The notes under the pieces were generated by a model. It was not told the origin of the DNA and made no database searches. It saw nothing but the letters and a program-made list of their open reading frames with translations. 40,111 nucleotides of DNA from Sabulitectum sp964571965 (GTDB lineage: Bacteria > Fermentibacterota > Fermentibacteria > Fermentibacterales > JCC-6): NCBI GenBank assembly GCA_964571965.1, contig CAZNFQ010000010.1, forward strand, positions 1 to 40,111, in the 5' to 3' direction. The position numbers and the translations under genes were made by a program. Of this stretch, positions 15,631 through 22,999 are shown piece after piece. The number at the start of each line of letters is the position of its first letter. The first letter of the stretch is position 1.

Positions 15631-15652
15631 AGGGACGGGGGATTAGTGTCAA
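15624..15652 (-). promoter_or_regulatory. promoter of the CpsB-RmlD-GmhA operon
   Basis: On the minus strand a consensus -35 TTGACA (15652-15647) is followed after exactly 17 bp by AATATT (15629-15624), four of six matches to TATAAT. Transcription would start near 15617, about 35 bases before the proposed CTG start. The -35 box overlaps the first codons of the divergent plus-strand gene (GTG at 15646), so transcription of the two genes could interfere. Confidence 0.55.
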
Positions 15653-16086
15653 AGCTGAGTTTAATATTTATTGCAGCCATAGCTCTGCCTACTTTCGCCA
15701 TTGAGGGGAAAGAGAAGGCATTGGAAAGACTTTCTCTGACCACAGACCGACTCATAACCATCGGTGAGGAAATGCTGGGGGAACCTGCAAGCGGCATGCT
15801 TGTAAAGGGAGATACCCTTCTGGTTGACATGAATCTGTCATCTGCATACTCCTATACCTTCATAATCTGGACCGATTCAGCATTCAATTACGTTGATTTC
15901 TGGCTCTCTTCACCTCAGGGGCTTACCCCCAGAGGTGACGTAAGCGACCACACCACCATGGCCATAATACCCGATTCCATGGAAACGGGAACATGGCAGC
16001 TTGGGATGGAACTCCTCGAGGGAGCCTACTCAGATACTGCCTATTATGCCGCTGCCATCTTCAGGGTGGAGAGACTATCCCAGTAA
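15646..16086 (+). CDS. small secreted protein of unknown function
   Basis: 146 residues with a short signal peptide (MSKLSLIFIAAIALPTFA) from a GTG start preceded by a G-rich stretch. The mature part looks like a single beta-sandwich: SAYSYTFIIWTDSAFNYVDF, LSSPQGLTPRGD, and GTWQLGMELLEGAY. It resembles the immunoglobulin-like or pre-peptidase C-terminal type of domain in outline only. I recognise no family with confidence. Its start region overlaps the promoter of the divergent polysaccharide operon, and its stop overlaps the end of the convergent methyltransferase gene by 12 bp. No terminator separates them. Confidence 0.7.
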   Translation: MSKLSLIFIAAIALPTFAIEGKEKALERLSLTTDRLITIGEEMLGEPASGMLVKGDTLLVDMNLSSAYSYTFIIWTDSAFNYVDFWLSSPQGLTPRGDVSDHTTMAIIPDSMETGTWQLGMELLEGAYSDTAYYAAAIFRVERLSQ

Positions 16087-16608
16087 ACCCCTTACAGCGG
16101 TTACACCCCGGCTCCTTATGGTGCTTATGGAAACGAAACCCGCAGCCCTCAGTCCGGTGTATACCCTTTCGGTATCCTCTTCTCTGGCGGAAACGATAAT
16201 AGTTCCGCCGCTTTTCAGAAGGTGGGCCCCTGCGAAAATGAAACGGAAAAGGGTAAGCGAATCCCCTGCCCGTGCCTGATCCCTTTCAAAGTCCCCGGAC
16301 CTTCTGCTGCGCCCGATTTGGTAAAAGGGAGGATTTGCCACCACCAGGTCGGCGCAGTCCTTCCTGAAAATGCTTGAGATCTGCTTTATATGGCAGAGAA
16401 CCGGCTGTCCATAAGCGGGGTCGAAGCAGGCAAGCGCCTCCATTGAAAAATCTATGCCTATCCTGAAACCGGCGGTTGCAGGGGCATTTCTGAATATGGC
16501 TCCGGTACCTGTGCCCAGATCGAAGCAGACCCTGTATGAAGTGGCTGAGACCGCGTCGGCAAGCAGAAGAGTATCGGAAGTGACCTCTCTTCCGGGTAAA
16601 GGGGTCAG
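16075..16608 (-). CDS. TrmN6-like SAM-dependent methyltransferase, probable CTG start
   Basis: About 177 residues. The SAM motif I is FDLGTGTGAIF, the acidic strand is GIDFSMEAL, and NPPF marks an N6-adenine or glutamine-type methyltransferase of the YfiC/TrmN6 class (tRNA1-Val A37). LTLFRFIFAGAHLLKSGG follows as in that family. The only canonical start, TTG at 16692, has no ribosome binding site and would overlap the upstream lipoprotein gene by 88 bp. A CTG at 16606-16608 sits in the tetranucleotide CTGA with the upstream stop and has AAAGGTGG seven bases before it, like the 4-base overlaps elsewhere in this operon. I therefore prefer CTG. The N-terminal lead before motif I is short for the family. 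Confidence 0.72.
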   Translation of the reverse strand: MTPLPGREVTSDTLLLADAVSATSYRVCFDLGTGTGAIFRNAPATAGFRIGIDFSMEALACFDPAYGQPVLCHIKQISSIFRKDCADLVVANPPFYQIGRSRRSGDFERDQARAGDSLTLFRFIFAGAHLLKSGGTIIVSAREEDTERVYTGLRAAGFVSISTIRSRGVTAVRGLLG

Positions 16609-17174
16609 CGGTAAACCACCTTTGCCAGAGCCCAGGTCTTTTCGGTGGTCGATGAACTGAATCTGTTGTCGTGCCAGGATCTGATACTCCAAAGGCCGTC
16701 TTCACTCTCGACCATGTGTATCTCTGCGATACCGAAAGCAACTTCATACTCGGCCTCAGGAAGCAGGAAGGTGTACTCCCTGTAGATGATCACGCTGTCC
16801 TCAGGCGCGGGAGGATCGGGGTTTGAACCAACCGGGGAGAAATTCGCCTGGAGACTGTCATCGGGAACAGCGGTGTATATGCCGCCCAGGGTGAGATTCT
16901 CAACGCTCCATGTCCAGGAGGAGAAGTCGAGGGTCGGGTAGTCGTCAATATCGTTGGTATCCGCATAGAAAACAAAATCTTCATCCAGACAGTCAAGATA
17001 GAGCACGGATTTCCCGTTCAGTGCGGATGCCATGTTCTCCATTACTATGTCGGGGCTTGTGGGTGTCTGCCAGACCACACCTGTACCCGAAGGATCCGCG
17101 GGGTCTCTGGGATCGAAAAGACTGCACGATAGTACGAGAAGCACAAACACGGGAAAAACAAGGTATCTGTTCAT
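16605..17174 (-). CDS. lipoprotein of unknown function
   Basis: 189 residues from the ATG at 17174, which lies 7 bp after the upstream barrel stop with AGGATGTGAG as ribosome binding site. Longer frames have no site and hide the signal peptide. The lipobox is VLLVLSC, followed by a Pro/Asp-rich linker. The body has the pattern of an NTF2-like domain with a helix (SPDIVMENMASALNGKSVLY), a conserved Asp/Phe region (CLDEDFVFYAD), YTFLLPEAEYEVAFG and a final SEDGLWSIRSWHDNRF. Such lipoproteins recur in FCB-type genomes with no known role. It sits between a barrel and a methyltransferase gene in the long tig operon. Confidence 0.8.
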   Translation of the reverse strand: MNRYLVFPVFVLLVLSCSLFDPRDPADPSGTGVVWQTPTSPDIVMENMASALNGKSVLYLDCLDEDFVFYADTNDIDDYPTLDFSSWTWSVENLTLGGIYTAVPDDSLQANFSPVGSNPDPPAPEDSVIIYREYTFLLPEAEYEVAFGIAEIHMVESEDGLWSIRSWHDNRFSSSTTEKTWALAKVVYR

Positions 17175-17181
17175 ATCTAAC

Positions 17182-18984
17182 TCACATCCTGATGTTGAAG
17201 CCCACGTTGGCGTTCCAGTAGCTGTCCCTGTCGTCATCGCTGTAGAAGGATCTGGTGATGTTCGTGTTCAATGTTCCCCCCATGGCGTCTATTGCAGACC
17301 GGATCCCGACATGGTGTATGTGGTCGACGGTTTTCAAGCCGTAAGCCATTCTGTTCCTTGCATAGTACTGGTAGGAGTAGGTGGGGGTAATACCAACAGA
17401 ACTGGAAACATGAAAACCCACATCCAGTGTAATGGTGTTGTTCAGGGTTTCCTCTGTTCTGAGAAAAAGGCCATCCTCGATGTTCCCCTGATCGTTAAAG
17501 ATGAAATTGTGTGAAATTCCCAGAGTAGTGCTGTCAGTTGAAGTTCTGCTCAGGGTAAATGACTCGTCGAGCCTTCTGAAAAGCCTGTCGCTGATGCCCG
17601 ACTGTTCAGGAAACAGGTAATTGGTATAGGTGGCCGTAATTTTCATGGACTGGCTCAGCTTCCAGTCATTTCCCAGGTCGTACCTGTAACCGGGATTGAA
17701 AGCATAGGTAGAAGTTCTCTTCGAATTTGCGCTCTGTGAAGACATCAGATAGTAAAGACTTCTCTCCTGGCCGTTCATGGAACACGTAAGAGTGAACCGT
17801 TCCGACATGGGGATGCTGGCGCTTATGGAGATAAGCTCTCTGTACTCGTCCCGGTCGTAGTCGTTGGTGTACATGAGGGTGTCTGCATTCTCCACTTCGG
17901 TGTCGTAGGAGTACAGCTCCACAAGGCGCTGAAATGTGATCCGCGAGTCTCCGGGGGTGTAGGAAAGGGTAATGTTCAGCAGTTTATCGTCGGTAAACTC
18001 GTTGAGCTGATAGTAATCCGTGGTCCCGTAGATCCGGGTAGTGTTCTCCTGGTTGTTGTAGGTCCTGTCCAGAGAAAAGTCCAGTTCGATGTTTTCCGCA
18101 GCTTCCCAGACTAGGTTCGAGCCAAGATATCTGCCGAATCTGTCATTGTTCCTGGGGTCGTCGATGGTGGAGTCGGGATCGGTATACTTGTAGTGGTCGT
18201 TATCGTCTGTCCAGCCGGTGCTGAAGTTTATAAAAACACCGGGTATTATCTCGGGAAGCTCGGCTGATTCAGAGTGTCCCCAGGATTCGCCGACCCTTGT
18301 CTGAAGTGAATCGATGTAGTTAATGGTATTCTGCGCCGCAGTGATCTGAGCGCTCAGGCTTCCTCCCCTGAAACTCTCAGGAAAGTAATAGTTCATCCTT
18401 GCGTTCAGGCCATCCGAGAAATTTTCCGTTTCGTTTCCGTATGACCGGCTCTCATTAAAACCAAGGGAGGTGTTTATGCCGCTGAAAAGAGTCTTCGTTA
18501 CAGTAGCGCCAACCCGGTAAAAGTTTCCGTCGTTGTTCCCGGAGGTGAGCGTATCGCCGGAGGTTCTCACATAGTCAGTGTTCTGCAGACCCACGGAAAC
18601 CGATGTGTTCAGCCAGTTCCCCCTGGAATAGCGGAGGGATCCCGAAGCGGAGGATGTCCTGTCATCCCGGACTCTTTCCGAGTACCTGTCCTCAAGGGAG
18701 ATGCTCTGAAGGAACGTAGTGGACATCTCGACTCCGTTGATGGGTTTCCAGCTGAGGATCCCCGTGCCGCTTCTGTAATCGGTAAATCTGTCCAGCCCCT
18801 CGGTTCTTTCCGCGGAAAATGTACCGTTACCGTTGATGTTCACCGTGGGTGAAACCACCTCAGCCACTGAAAAGCTGTTGGTGAGCTTGCTTGTTTCCTT
18901 GATCTGATCCATGTTCAAAGTGTAGGAAAAGTCGAATGCGGAGGCAACAGCAAACAGCATTAAAAGAAGCAGTAAGTACCTCAA
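17182..18984 (-). CDS. large outer-membrane beta-barrel protein, unknown function
   Basis: 600 residues with a signal peptide (MRYLLLLLMLFAVASAFDF). The rest is almost entirely alternating beta strands with Asp/Asn-rich turns and many Tyr, Thr and Ser, as in TonB-independent barrels (for example GSLRYSRGNWLNTSVSVGLQ). It ends in VGFNIRM, one Met after the usual aromatic position. The TTG start shares TTGA with the ksgA stop, so it is translationally coupled to an rRNA methyltransferase. I recognise no family. Loss of ksgA translation would also affect this envelope protein, an unusual pairing. Confidence 0.8.
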   Translation of the reverse strand: MRYLLLLLMLFAVASAFDFSYTLNMDQIKETSKLTNSFSVAEVVSPTVNINGNGTFSAERTEGLDRFTDYRSGTGILSWKPINGVEMSTTFLQSISLEDRYSERVRDDRTSSASGSLRYSRGNWLNTSVSVGLQNTDYVRTSGDTLTSGNNDGNFYRVGATVTKTLFSGINTSLGFNESRSYGNETENFSDGLNARMNYYFPESFRGGSLSAQITAAQNTINYIDSLQTRVGESWGHSESAELPEIIPGVFINFSTGWTDDNDHYKYTDPDSTIDDPRNNDRFGRYLGSNLVWEAAENIELDFSLDRTYNNQENTTRIYGTTDYYQLNEFTDDKLLNITLSYTPGDSRITFQRLVELYSYDTEVENADTLMYTNDYDRDEYRELISISASIPMSERFTLTCSMNGQERSLYYLMSSQSANSKRTSTYAFNPGYRYDLGNDWKLSQSMKITATYTNYLFPEQSGISDRLFRRLDESFTLSRTSTDSTTLGISHNFIFNDQGNIEDGLFLRTEETLNNTITLDVGFHVSSSVGITPTYSYQYYARNRMAYGLKTVDHIHHVGIRSAIDAMGGTLNTNITRSFYSDDDRDSYWNANVGFNIRM

Positions 18985-19796
18985 ATTAAAGCCTTTCCAG
19001 CAAGTTCAGCATACTTCTCAGGGGAAATTCTTTCCGCCCTTAGATCCGGATCCACAGATGCGGACTGAAGCATATGTATTGCGGTTTCCCTTCCGAATGC
19101 TCCGGTCAGGCAGTTTATAACCTTTTTCCTCCGTGAGGAGAAGGCCGCTTTGACTATTCTGGCATACACGGCATACTCCTGACGGGTAAGGGGCACCGCC
19201 GCTTTCCTTTCAAGGATCACAACCCTGGAGTCCACCTTCGGTCTGGGCATGAACTCCTCGGGGGACAGATCGAAAAGCTTCTTAACCGAAAACCACGGCC
19301 AGACCATAAGGGAAAGTCTTCCATATTCTCTGCCCCCCTCAAGACAGCCCAGTCTGGCGGCCATTTCCTTCTGAAGCATTATCACTGCCTTTTTCACAGA
19401 AGAATACTCCGGCTCGCAAAGCCTCAGAACGGCCTGAGAGGAAATATTGTAAGGAAGATTTGAAGCCACGGCATCGAAGGGGTGTCCGGAGAATGAAGAT
19501 GGAGCTGTGGTAAGGAAATCTCCCTGAATGGTCTCCACCTGAGGGAATTCCTGCTGCATGCGCACAGCCAGTTCCCCTGAAAGCTCAACGGCGGAAACGG
19601 AATGTCCTGCGGCCAGAAGGCCCCTGGTAAGGGCACCGAGTCCCGGTCCGATCTCAAGCACACGGAGCGGTTCACACCCCAGAGCCCGTACTATTTTCCG
19701 AACCGCAAGGGGATTTATGAGAAAGTTCTGTCCCAGGCTCTTTTCAGCCCGAAGACCAAGTTCCTCCAATACCCGCCTGGTTTCTCTTCTGTTCAT
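18981..19796 (-). CDS. ksgA: 16S rRNA (adenine1518/1519-N6)-dimethyltransferase
   Basis: 271 residues, the normal KsgA/RsmA length. Motifs in order: KSLGQNFLINPLAVRKIV, VLEIGPGLGALTRGLL (SAM motif I), AVELSGELA, IQGDFLT, NLPYNISSQAVLRL (catalytic NLPY), FMPRPKVDSRVV, and the C-terminal helical domain with FSSRRKKVINCL. It dimethylates two adjacent adenines in helix 45 late in 30S assembly. The ATG shares ATGA with the stop of the upstream TatD/radical SAM gene and the stop shares TTGA with the next gene, so three proteins are stitched by 4-base overlaps. Confidence 0.96.
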   Translation of the reverse strand: MNRRETRRVLEELGLRAEKSLGQNFLINPLAVRKIVRALGCEPLRVLEIGPGLGALTRGLLAAGHSVSAVELSGELAVRMQQEFPQVETIQGDFLTTAPSSFSGHPFDAVASNLPYNISSQAVLRLCEPEYSSVKKAVIMLQKEMAARLGCLEGGREYGRLSLMVWPWFSVKKLFDLSPEEFMPRPKVDSRVVILERKAAVPLTRQEYAVYARIVKAAFSSRRKKVINCLTGAFGRETAIHMLQSASVDPDLRAERISPEKYAELAGKALI

Positions 19797-21172
19797 ATGC
19801 CCCTCAGCCTAAGCTTAATACCCAGTCTTTCAGCAAATGAATGCAGCCTTTCCGTATCGACTCCCGAGCCCTTTACCGCTGAAAGGGTTGCTTCAACTCC
19901 CGAGGAACGCACCAGCTTGATGAACTTCATCAGATGATCCCAGGCATCGTCCCGGGAAGGTCTGCATATTCTCCGGTATTCCACCGCCCCGGAGGCGTTC
20001 AGGCTTACGTTCACGGAATCCACGGATCTTATAAGCTCCAGTACTTTTTCCTCTTCCATGAACGACGTACACAAACCGTTTGTGTCAAGCCTTGTTTTAA
20101 CGCCCATGGAAGTGAGGATCCTGCAGCATTTCAAAATCAGACCGCTCCTGAGGGTAGGCTCGCCGAATCCGCAGAAAACCACTTCATGAAAGTCATCCAA
20201 TGGAAGCGCGTCAAGGGTTGAAAGAACCAGATCTTCCGGAGGGTCCTCCATGTGCCGGAGGAAGTGGCCTCCGATACCGTCAGCACTTCGCCTGATGCAG
20301 AACCTGCAGTTGTTGCCGCACCTTGAAGTGAGGTTAATGTAGGCCGAATCACCGTAACGGTAAACAATATCTGCCCTTCTGTTCACAGGATGAAGGAGGA
20401 AAGCCCTGAGGGTATTCTCCCACAGCATGAATGACGTGCCCTCTATAGACAGGAAGCAGCCCTGAAGTTCCCTTATTGTCTCTATGACCAATCTGGTGTA
20501 TGCAGGTTCGTTCCTTCTTCCCCGGAAGGGTTCCGGAGGCAGAAAAGGAGAATCGGTTTCCGCCAGCAGCAGTTCCGGGGGTACTTCCGCGATCATCCCT
20601 CTGAGTTTTCCGTTCTTTCTGTAGGTCAGGGGTCCGCCCGTACCAATGTAGAATCCCCGGGCGACCGCCTTTTTCGTAGTATTCGAATCGCCGTTCCAGC
20701 AGTGAAGAACAACGGGCACCTCTATTCTCTCAGGAAGCTCCTCCAGCACCTGTTCTTCAGCATTCCTTGAATGGACCACAAGGGGGAAGCCTATTGCCCT
20801 TGCAAGACTGATGTGCTTCTGGAACCACTCTATCTGGACGTCCCTGGAAAAGCTCTCATGGTGGAAGTCAAGGCCGGTTTCTCCAACTGCAACGGTTCTG
20901 GGTGCAATCAGTGTCTTCCTCATTGCCCTCCACTGGAATTCTTCATTCTCCTCCGGAAGGTGCTCCGGGTGAAAAGCAGAGGCGGCCCAGCAGCTGTATT
21001 TTTCCGCTATGGCAGATGATCTTTTTGAGGTGGACAGATCCACGGAAGGAATCATTATATCGGATATACCAGCTTCCACGGACCTCTTCAGAACCTCTTC
21101 CAGGTCCTTCTCGAAGTGGTGGAAATGGAGATGGGCGTGACTGTCGAAACCGGCACTACCGCCAGATAACAT
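19793..21172 (-). CDS. TatD-family metal-dependent hydrolase fused to TatD-associated radical SAM domain
   Basis: About 459 residues from the ATG at 21172. The frame extends to 21253, but that part lies inside purA and has no ribosome binding site. Residues 1-250: TatD deoxyribonuclease-type TIM barrel with FDSHAHLHF, VGETGLDFHH, VVHSRNAEEQVLEEL, LHCWNG and LAETDSPFL as metal ligands. Residues 265-459: radical SAM domain with CGNNCRFC (CX3CX2C cluster), FCGFGEPTLR and TRLDTNGL. The family known as TatD-linked radical SAM is sometimes fused and sometimes adjacent, and its reaction is unknown. Seventeen bases overlap the end of purA, and ksgA follows with a 4-base overlap. Confidence 0.9.
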   Translation of the reverse strand: MLSGGSAGFDSHAHLHFHHFEKDLEEVLKRSVEAGISDIMIPSVDLSTSKRSSAIAEKYSCWAASAFHPEHLPEENEEFQWRAMRKTLIAPRTVAVGETGLDFHHESFSRDVQIEWFQKHISLARAIGFPLVVHSRNAEEQVLEELPERIEVPVVLHCWNGDSNTTKKAVARGFYIGTGGPLTYRKNGKLRGMIAEVPPELLLAETDSPFLPPEPFRGRRNEPAYTRLVIETIRELQGCFLSIEGTSFMLWENTLRAFLLHPVNRRADIVYRYGDSAYINLTSRCGNNCRFCIRRSADGIGGHFLRHMEDPPEDLVLSTLDALPLDDFHEVVFCGFGEPTLRSGLILKCCRILTSMGVKTRLDTNGLCTSFMEEEKVLELIRSVDSVNVSLNASGAVEYRRICRPSRDDAWDHLMKFIKLVRSSGVEATLSAVKGSGVDTERLHSFAERLGIKLRLRGI

Positions 21173-22409
21173 CTTCACGACCGGGACCGGTGGACACGGA
21201 ATCCACCGGAACTTTGACAAGCTGCTCGATTTTCTCAACATAAGCCCGTGCATTCACAGGAAGGGTATCCCAGTTTCTTTCACCCCGGATATCCTCCTTC
21301 CAACCGGGAAGCGTATCGTAAACGGGAACCATGTTTCCCATGCCCCTGCCGGAAGCAAACCTGCCTCCCCGGTAGGCGGTACACAGTTTCAGGCTGTCAA
21401 AACCTGAAAGCACGTCGAGAAGAGTAACCGTTACCGATGTACAGCCGTTGAGTCTTGCCGAGTATTCCGCGAGAACACAGTCGAGCCAGCCGCACCTTCT
21501 CGGTCTTCCGGTGGTGGTCCCGAACTCGTTGCCGGCAATACGGATCCTCTCTCCTGTATCATTGTTCTGTTCGGTGGGGAAAGGCCCTTCTCCCACCCTT
21601 GTGGTGTAGGCTTTCAGTATGCCCTGCACCCTGTCCACGGAAGTTGGACCAAAACCGAGACTGGTACAGGCGGCTCCGGACACACATTGTCCGCAAGTTA
21701 CGAATGGATAGGAGCCGTGGTCAGGATCGAGAAGAGAGCCCTGGGCTCCTTCTGCGATTATCCTGCGGCCTTTTTTAATAAGCTGGCCTATCTGCCCTGA
21801 CACATCGGTGCAGTATTCTGTTATCCGCTGCGCCGCGGCAATGAAATCTCCGGTGTGAATCTGAAGGATCTCTTTGTCCTCTTCACTGAGGTGAAGCTGT
21901 CTTATGGCGTCAGCGGTGTGAAGCTCGACCAGTTCATTGAACAGGGCGGAATCCAGGGCATCTTCCAGCCGGATACCGTTCCTTCTGAATTTTCTTTCGT
22001 AGGTGGGGCCGATACCTCTTCCGGTGGTACCTATCTTCCCTGCTGCCATTTCTTCTTCGGACCTTGTCTCGAAAAGCCTGTAAGCAGGGTGTGTGAGATT
22101 CACCTTTCCTGAGATCAGAAGGCGGTCTCCAATAGTAACGCCGTTATCTTCCAGGGTTTTCATTTCCTCCAGAAGGGTAACGGGATCCATTACACAGGAA
22201 GCTCCTATCATTGCCTTCACATCCTGCCTCACGATGCCTGATGGAAGCAGATGAAGAGCAAACTTTCTGCCCTCGGCCTCAACCGTATGTCCGGCGTTGG
22301 CACCTCCGCTGAACCTTGCAACTGCAGAGGCAGTTTCAGCAAGGTGATCCACCATCTTTCCCTTGCCTTCGTCGCCCCACTGCAGTCCCACTACGATACT
22401 TACTGGCAT
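21156..22409 (-). CDS. purA: adenylosuccinate synthetase
   Basis: 417 residues from the ATG at 22409, which has GGGGAG five bases upstream and lies one base after the engB stop. The in-frame extension to 22469 is rejected because it lies inside engB. Family motifs: VVGLQWGDEGKGKMVDHLA (phosphate loop), FSGGANAGHTV, GTTGRGIGPTYERKFRRNGI, EGAQGSLLDPDHGSYPFVT, RVGEGPFPTE and GTTTGRPRRCGWLD. The enzyme joins IMP and aspartate using GTP, the first committed step to AMP. Length and motifs are complete. It is embedded in a run of clp, ribosome-assembly and rRNA-modification genes rather than with other purine genes. Confidence 0.97.
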   Translation of the reverse strand: MPVSIVVGLQWGDEGKGKMVDHLAETASAVARFSGGANAGHTVEAEGRKFALHLLPSGIVRQDVKAMIGASCVMDPVTLLEEMKTLEDNGVTIGDRLLISGKVNLTHPAYRLFETRSEEEMAAGKIGTTGRGIGPTYERKFRRNGIRLEDALDSALFNELVELHTADAIRQLHLSEEDKEILQIHTGDFIAAAQRITEYCTDVSGQIGQLIKKGRRIIAEGAQGSLLDPDHGSYPFVTCGQCVSGAACTSLGFGPTSVDRVQGILKAYTTRVGEGPFPTEQNNDTGERIRIAGNEFGTTTGRPRRCGWLDCVLAEYSARLNGCTSVTVTLLDVLSGFDSLKLCTAYRGGRFASGRGMGNMVPVYDTLPGWKEDIRGERNWDTLPVNARAYVEKIEQLVKVPVDSVSTGPGREDVIWR

Positions 22410-22410
22410 T

Positions 22411-22998
22411 CTAGCTCCCCACTGATGCTCCGCCGGCGGTTGCATCCGCCAGCCATCTGCAAAGTTCATTCATTCCGCTGCCGTCTACGGATGAAACGGG
22501 AATGACCGGACCCATCTCTCCTGCAATTCCAACGGAAGCGGCAAGTTTGCCCCGTTTGAGTTTGTCACTTTTTGTCAGGGCAATGATGTAAGGTTTTCCG
22601 CCTTCCATGAGATATTGAGCCATGGAGATGTCGTTCTCCAGGGCGGGATGTCTTGCGTCCACCAGAAGAATGGTACCCCTCAGGGGTCTTCGCTCCCTCA
22701 GGTACCAGCCGATCCAGTGGGTCCACTGCCTTCTCAGGTGTTCCGGAGCCTTGGCAAAACCATACCCCGGAAGGTCCGCGATGTAGAATTTCCTGTTGGT
22801 GGTAAAAATATTTATGTACTGGGTGCAACCGGGCCTGGAACTGGTTCTGGCAACCTTCCTGCCTCCGGCAAGCCTGTTGATCAGCGAAGATTTGCCGACG
22901 TTTGAGCGGCCGATGAAAGCAACCTCAGGCAGACCGTCGGTGGGCAGTCCCTCCTTTCCCGGGCAGCTTTTCAGGAATTCTATTCCGAGTTTTACCAA
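22411..22998 (-). CDS. engB: ribosome-biogenesis GTP-binding protein EngB/YsxC
   Basis: 195 residues with the full G-domain order: G1 AFIGRSNVGKSSLINRL, G2 GCTQYINIF, G3 DLPGYGFAKAP, G4 LTKSDKLKRG and G5 VSSVDGSG. This is the EngB pattern (GRSNVGKSS and DLPGYG are diagnostic). The protein assists late assembly of the 50S subunit and is essential in many bacteria. Translation starts at TTG (22996-22998), one base after the clpX stop. A clear Shine-Dalgarno is lacking there, so coupling to clpX translation is likely. Confidence 0.95.
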   Translation of the reverse strand: MVKLGIEFLKSCPGKEGLPTDGLPEVAFIGRSNVGKSSLINRLAGGRKVARTSSRPGCTQYINIFTTNRKFYIADLPGYGFAKAPEHLRRQWTHWIGWYLRERRPLRGTILLVDARHPALENDISMAQYLMEGGKPYIIALTKSDKLKRGKLAASVGIAGEMGPVIPVSSVDGSGMNELCRWLADATAGGASVGS

Positions 22999-22999
22999 C

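Noticed and set aside
22409..22469. N-terminal extension of purA to an ATG at 22469
   Set aside because: It lies inside engB and has no ribosome binding site, and the standard PurA N-terminus begins at the ATG at 22409.
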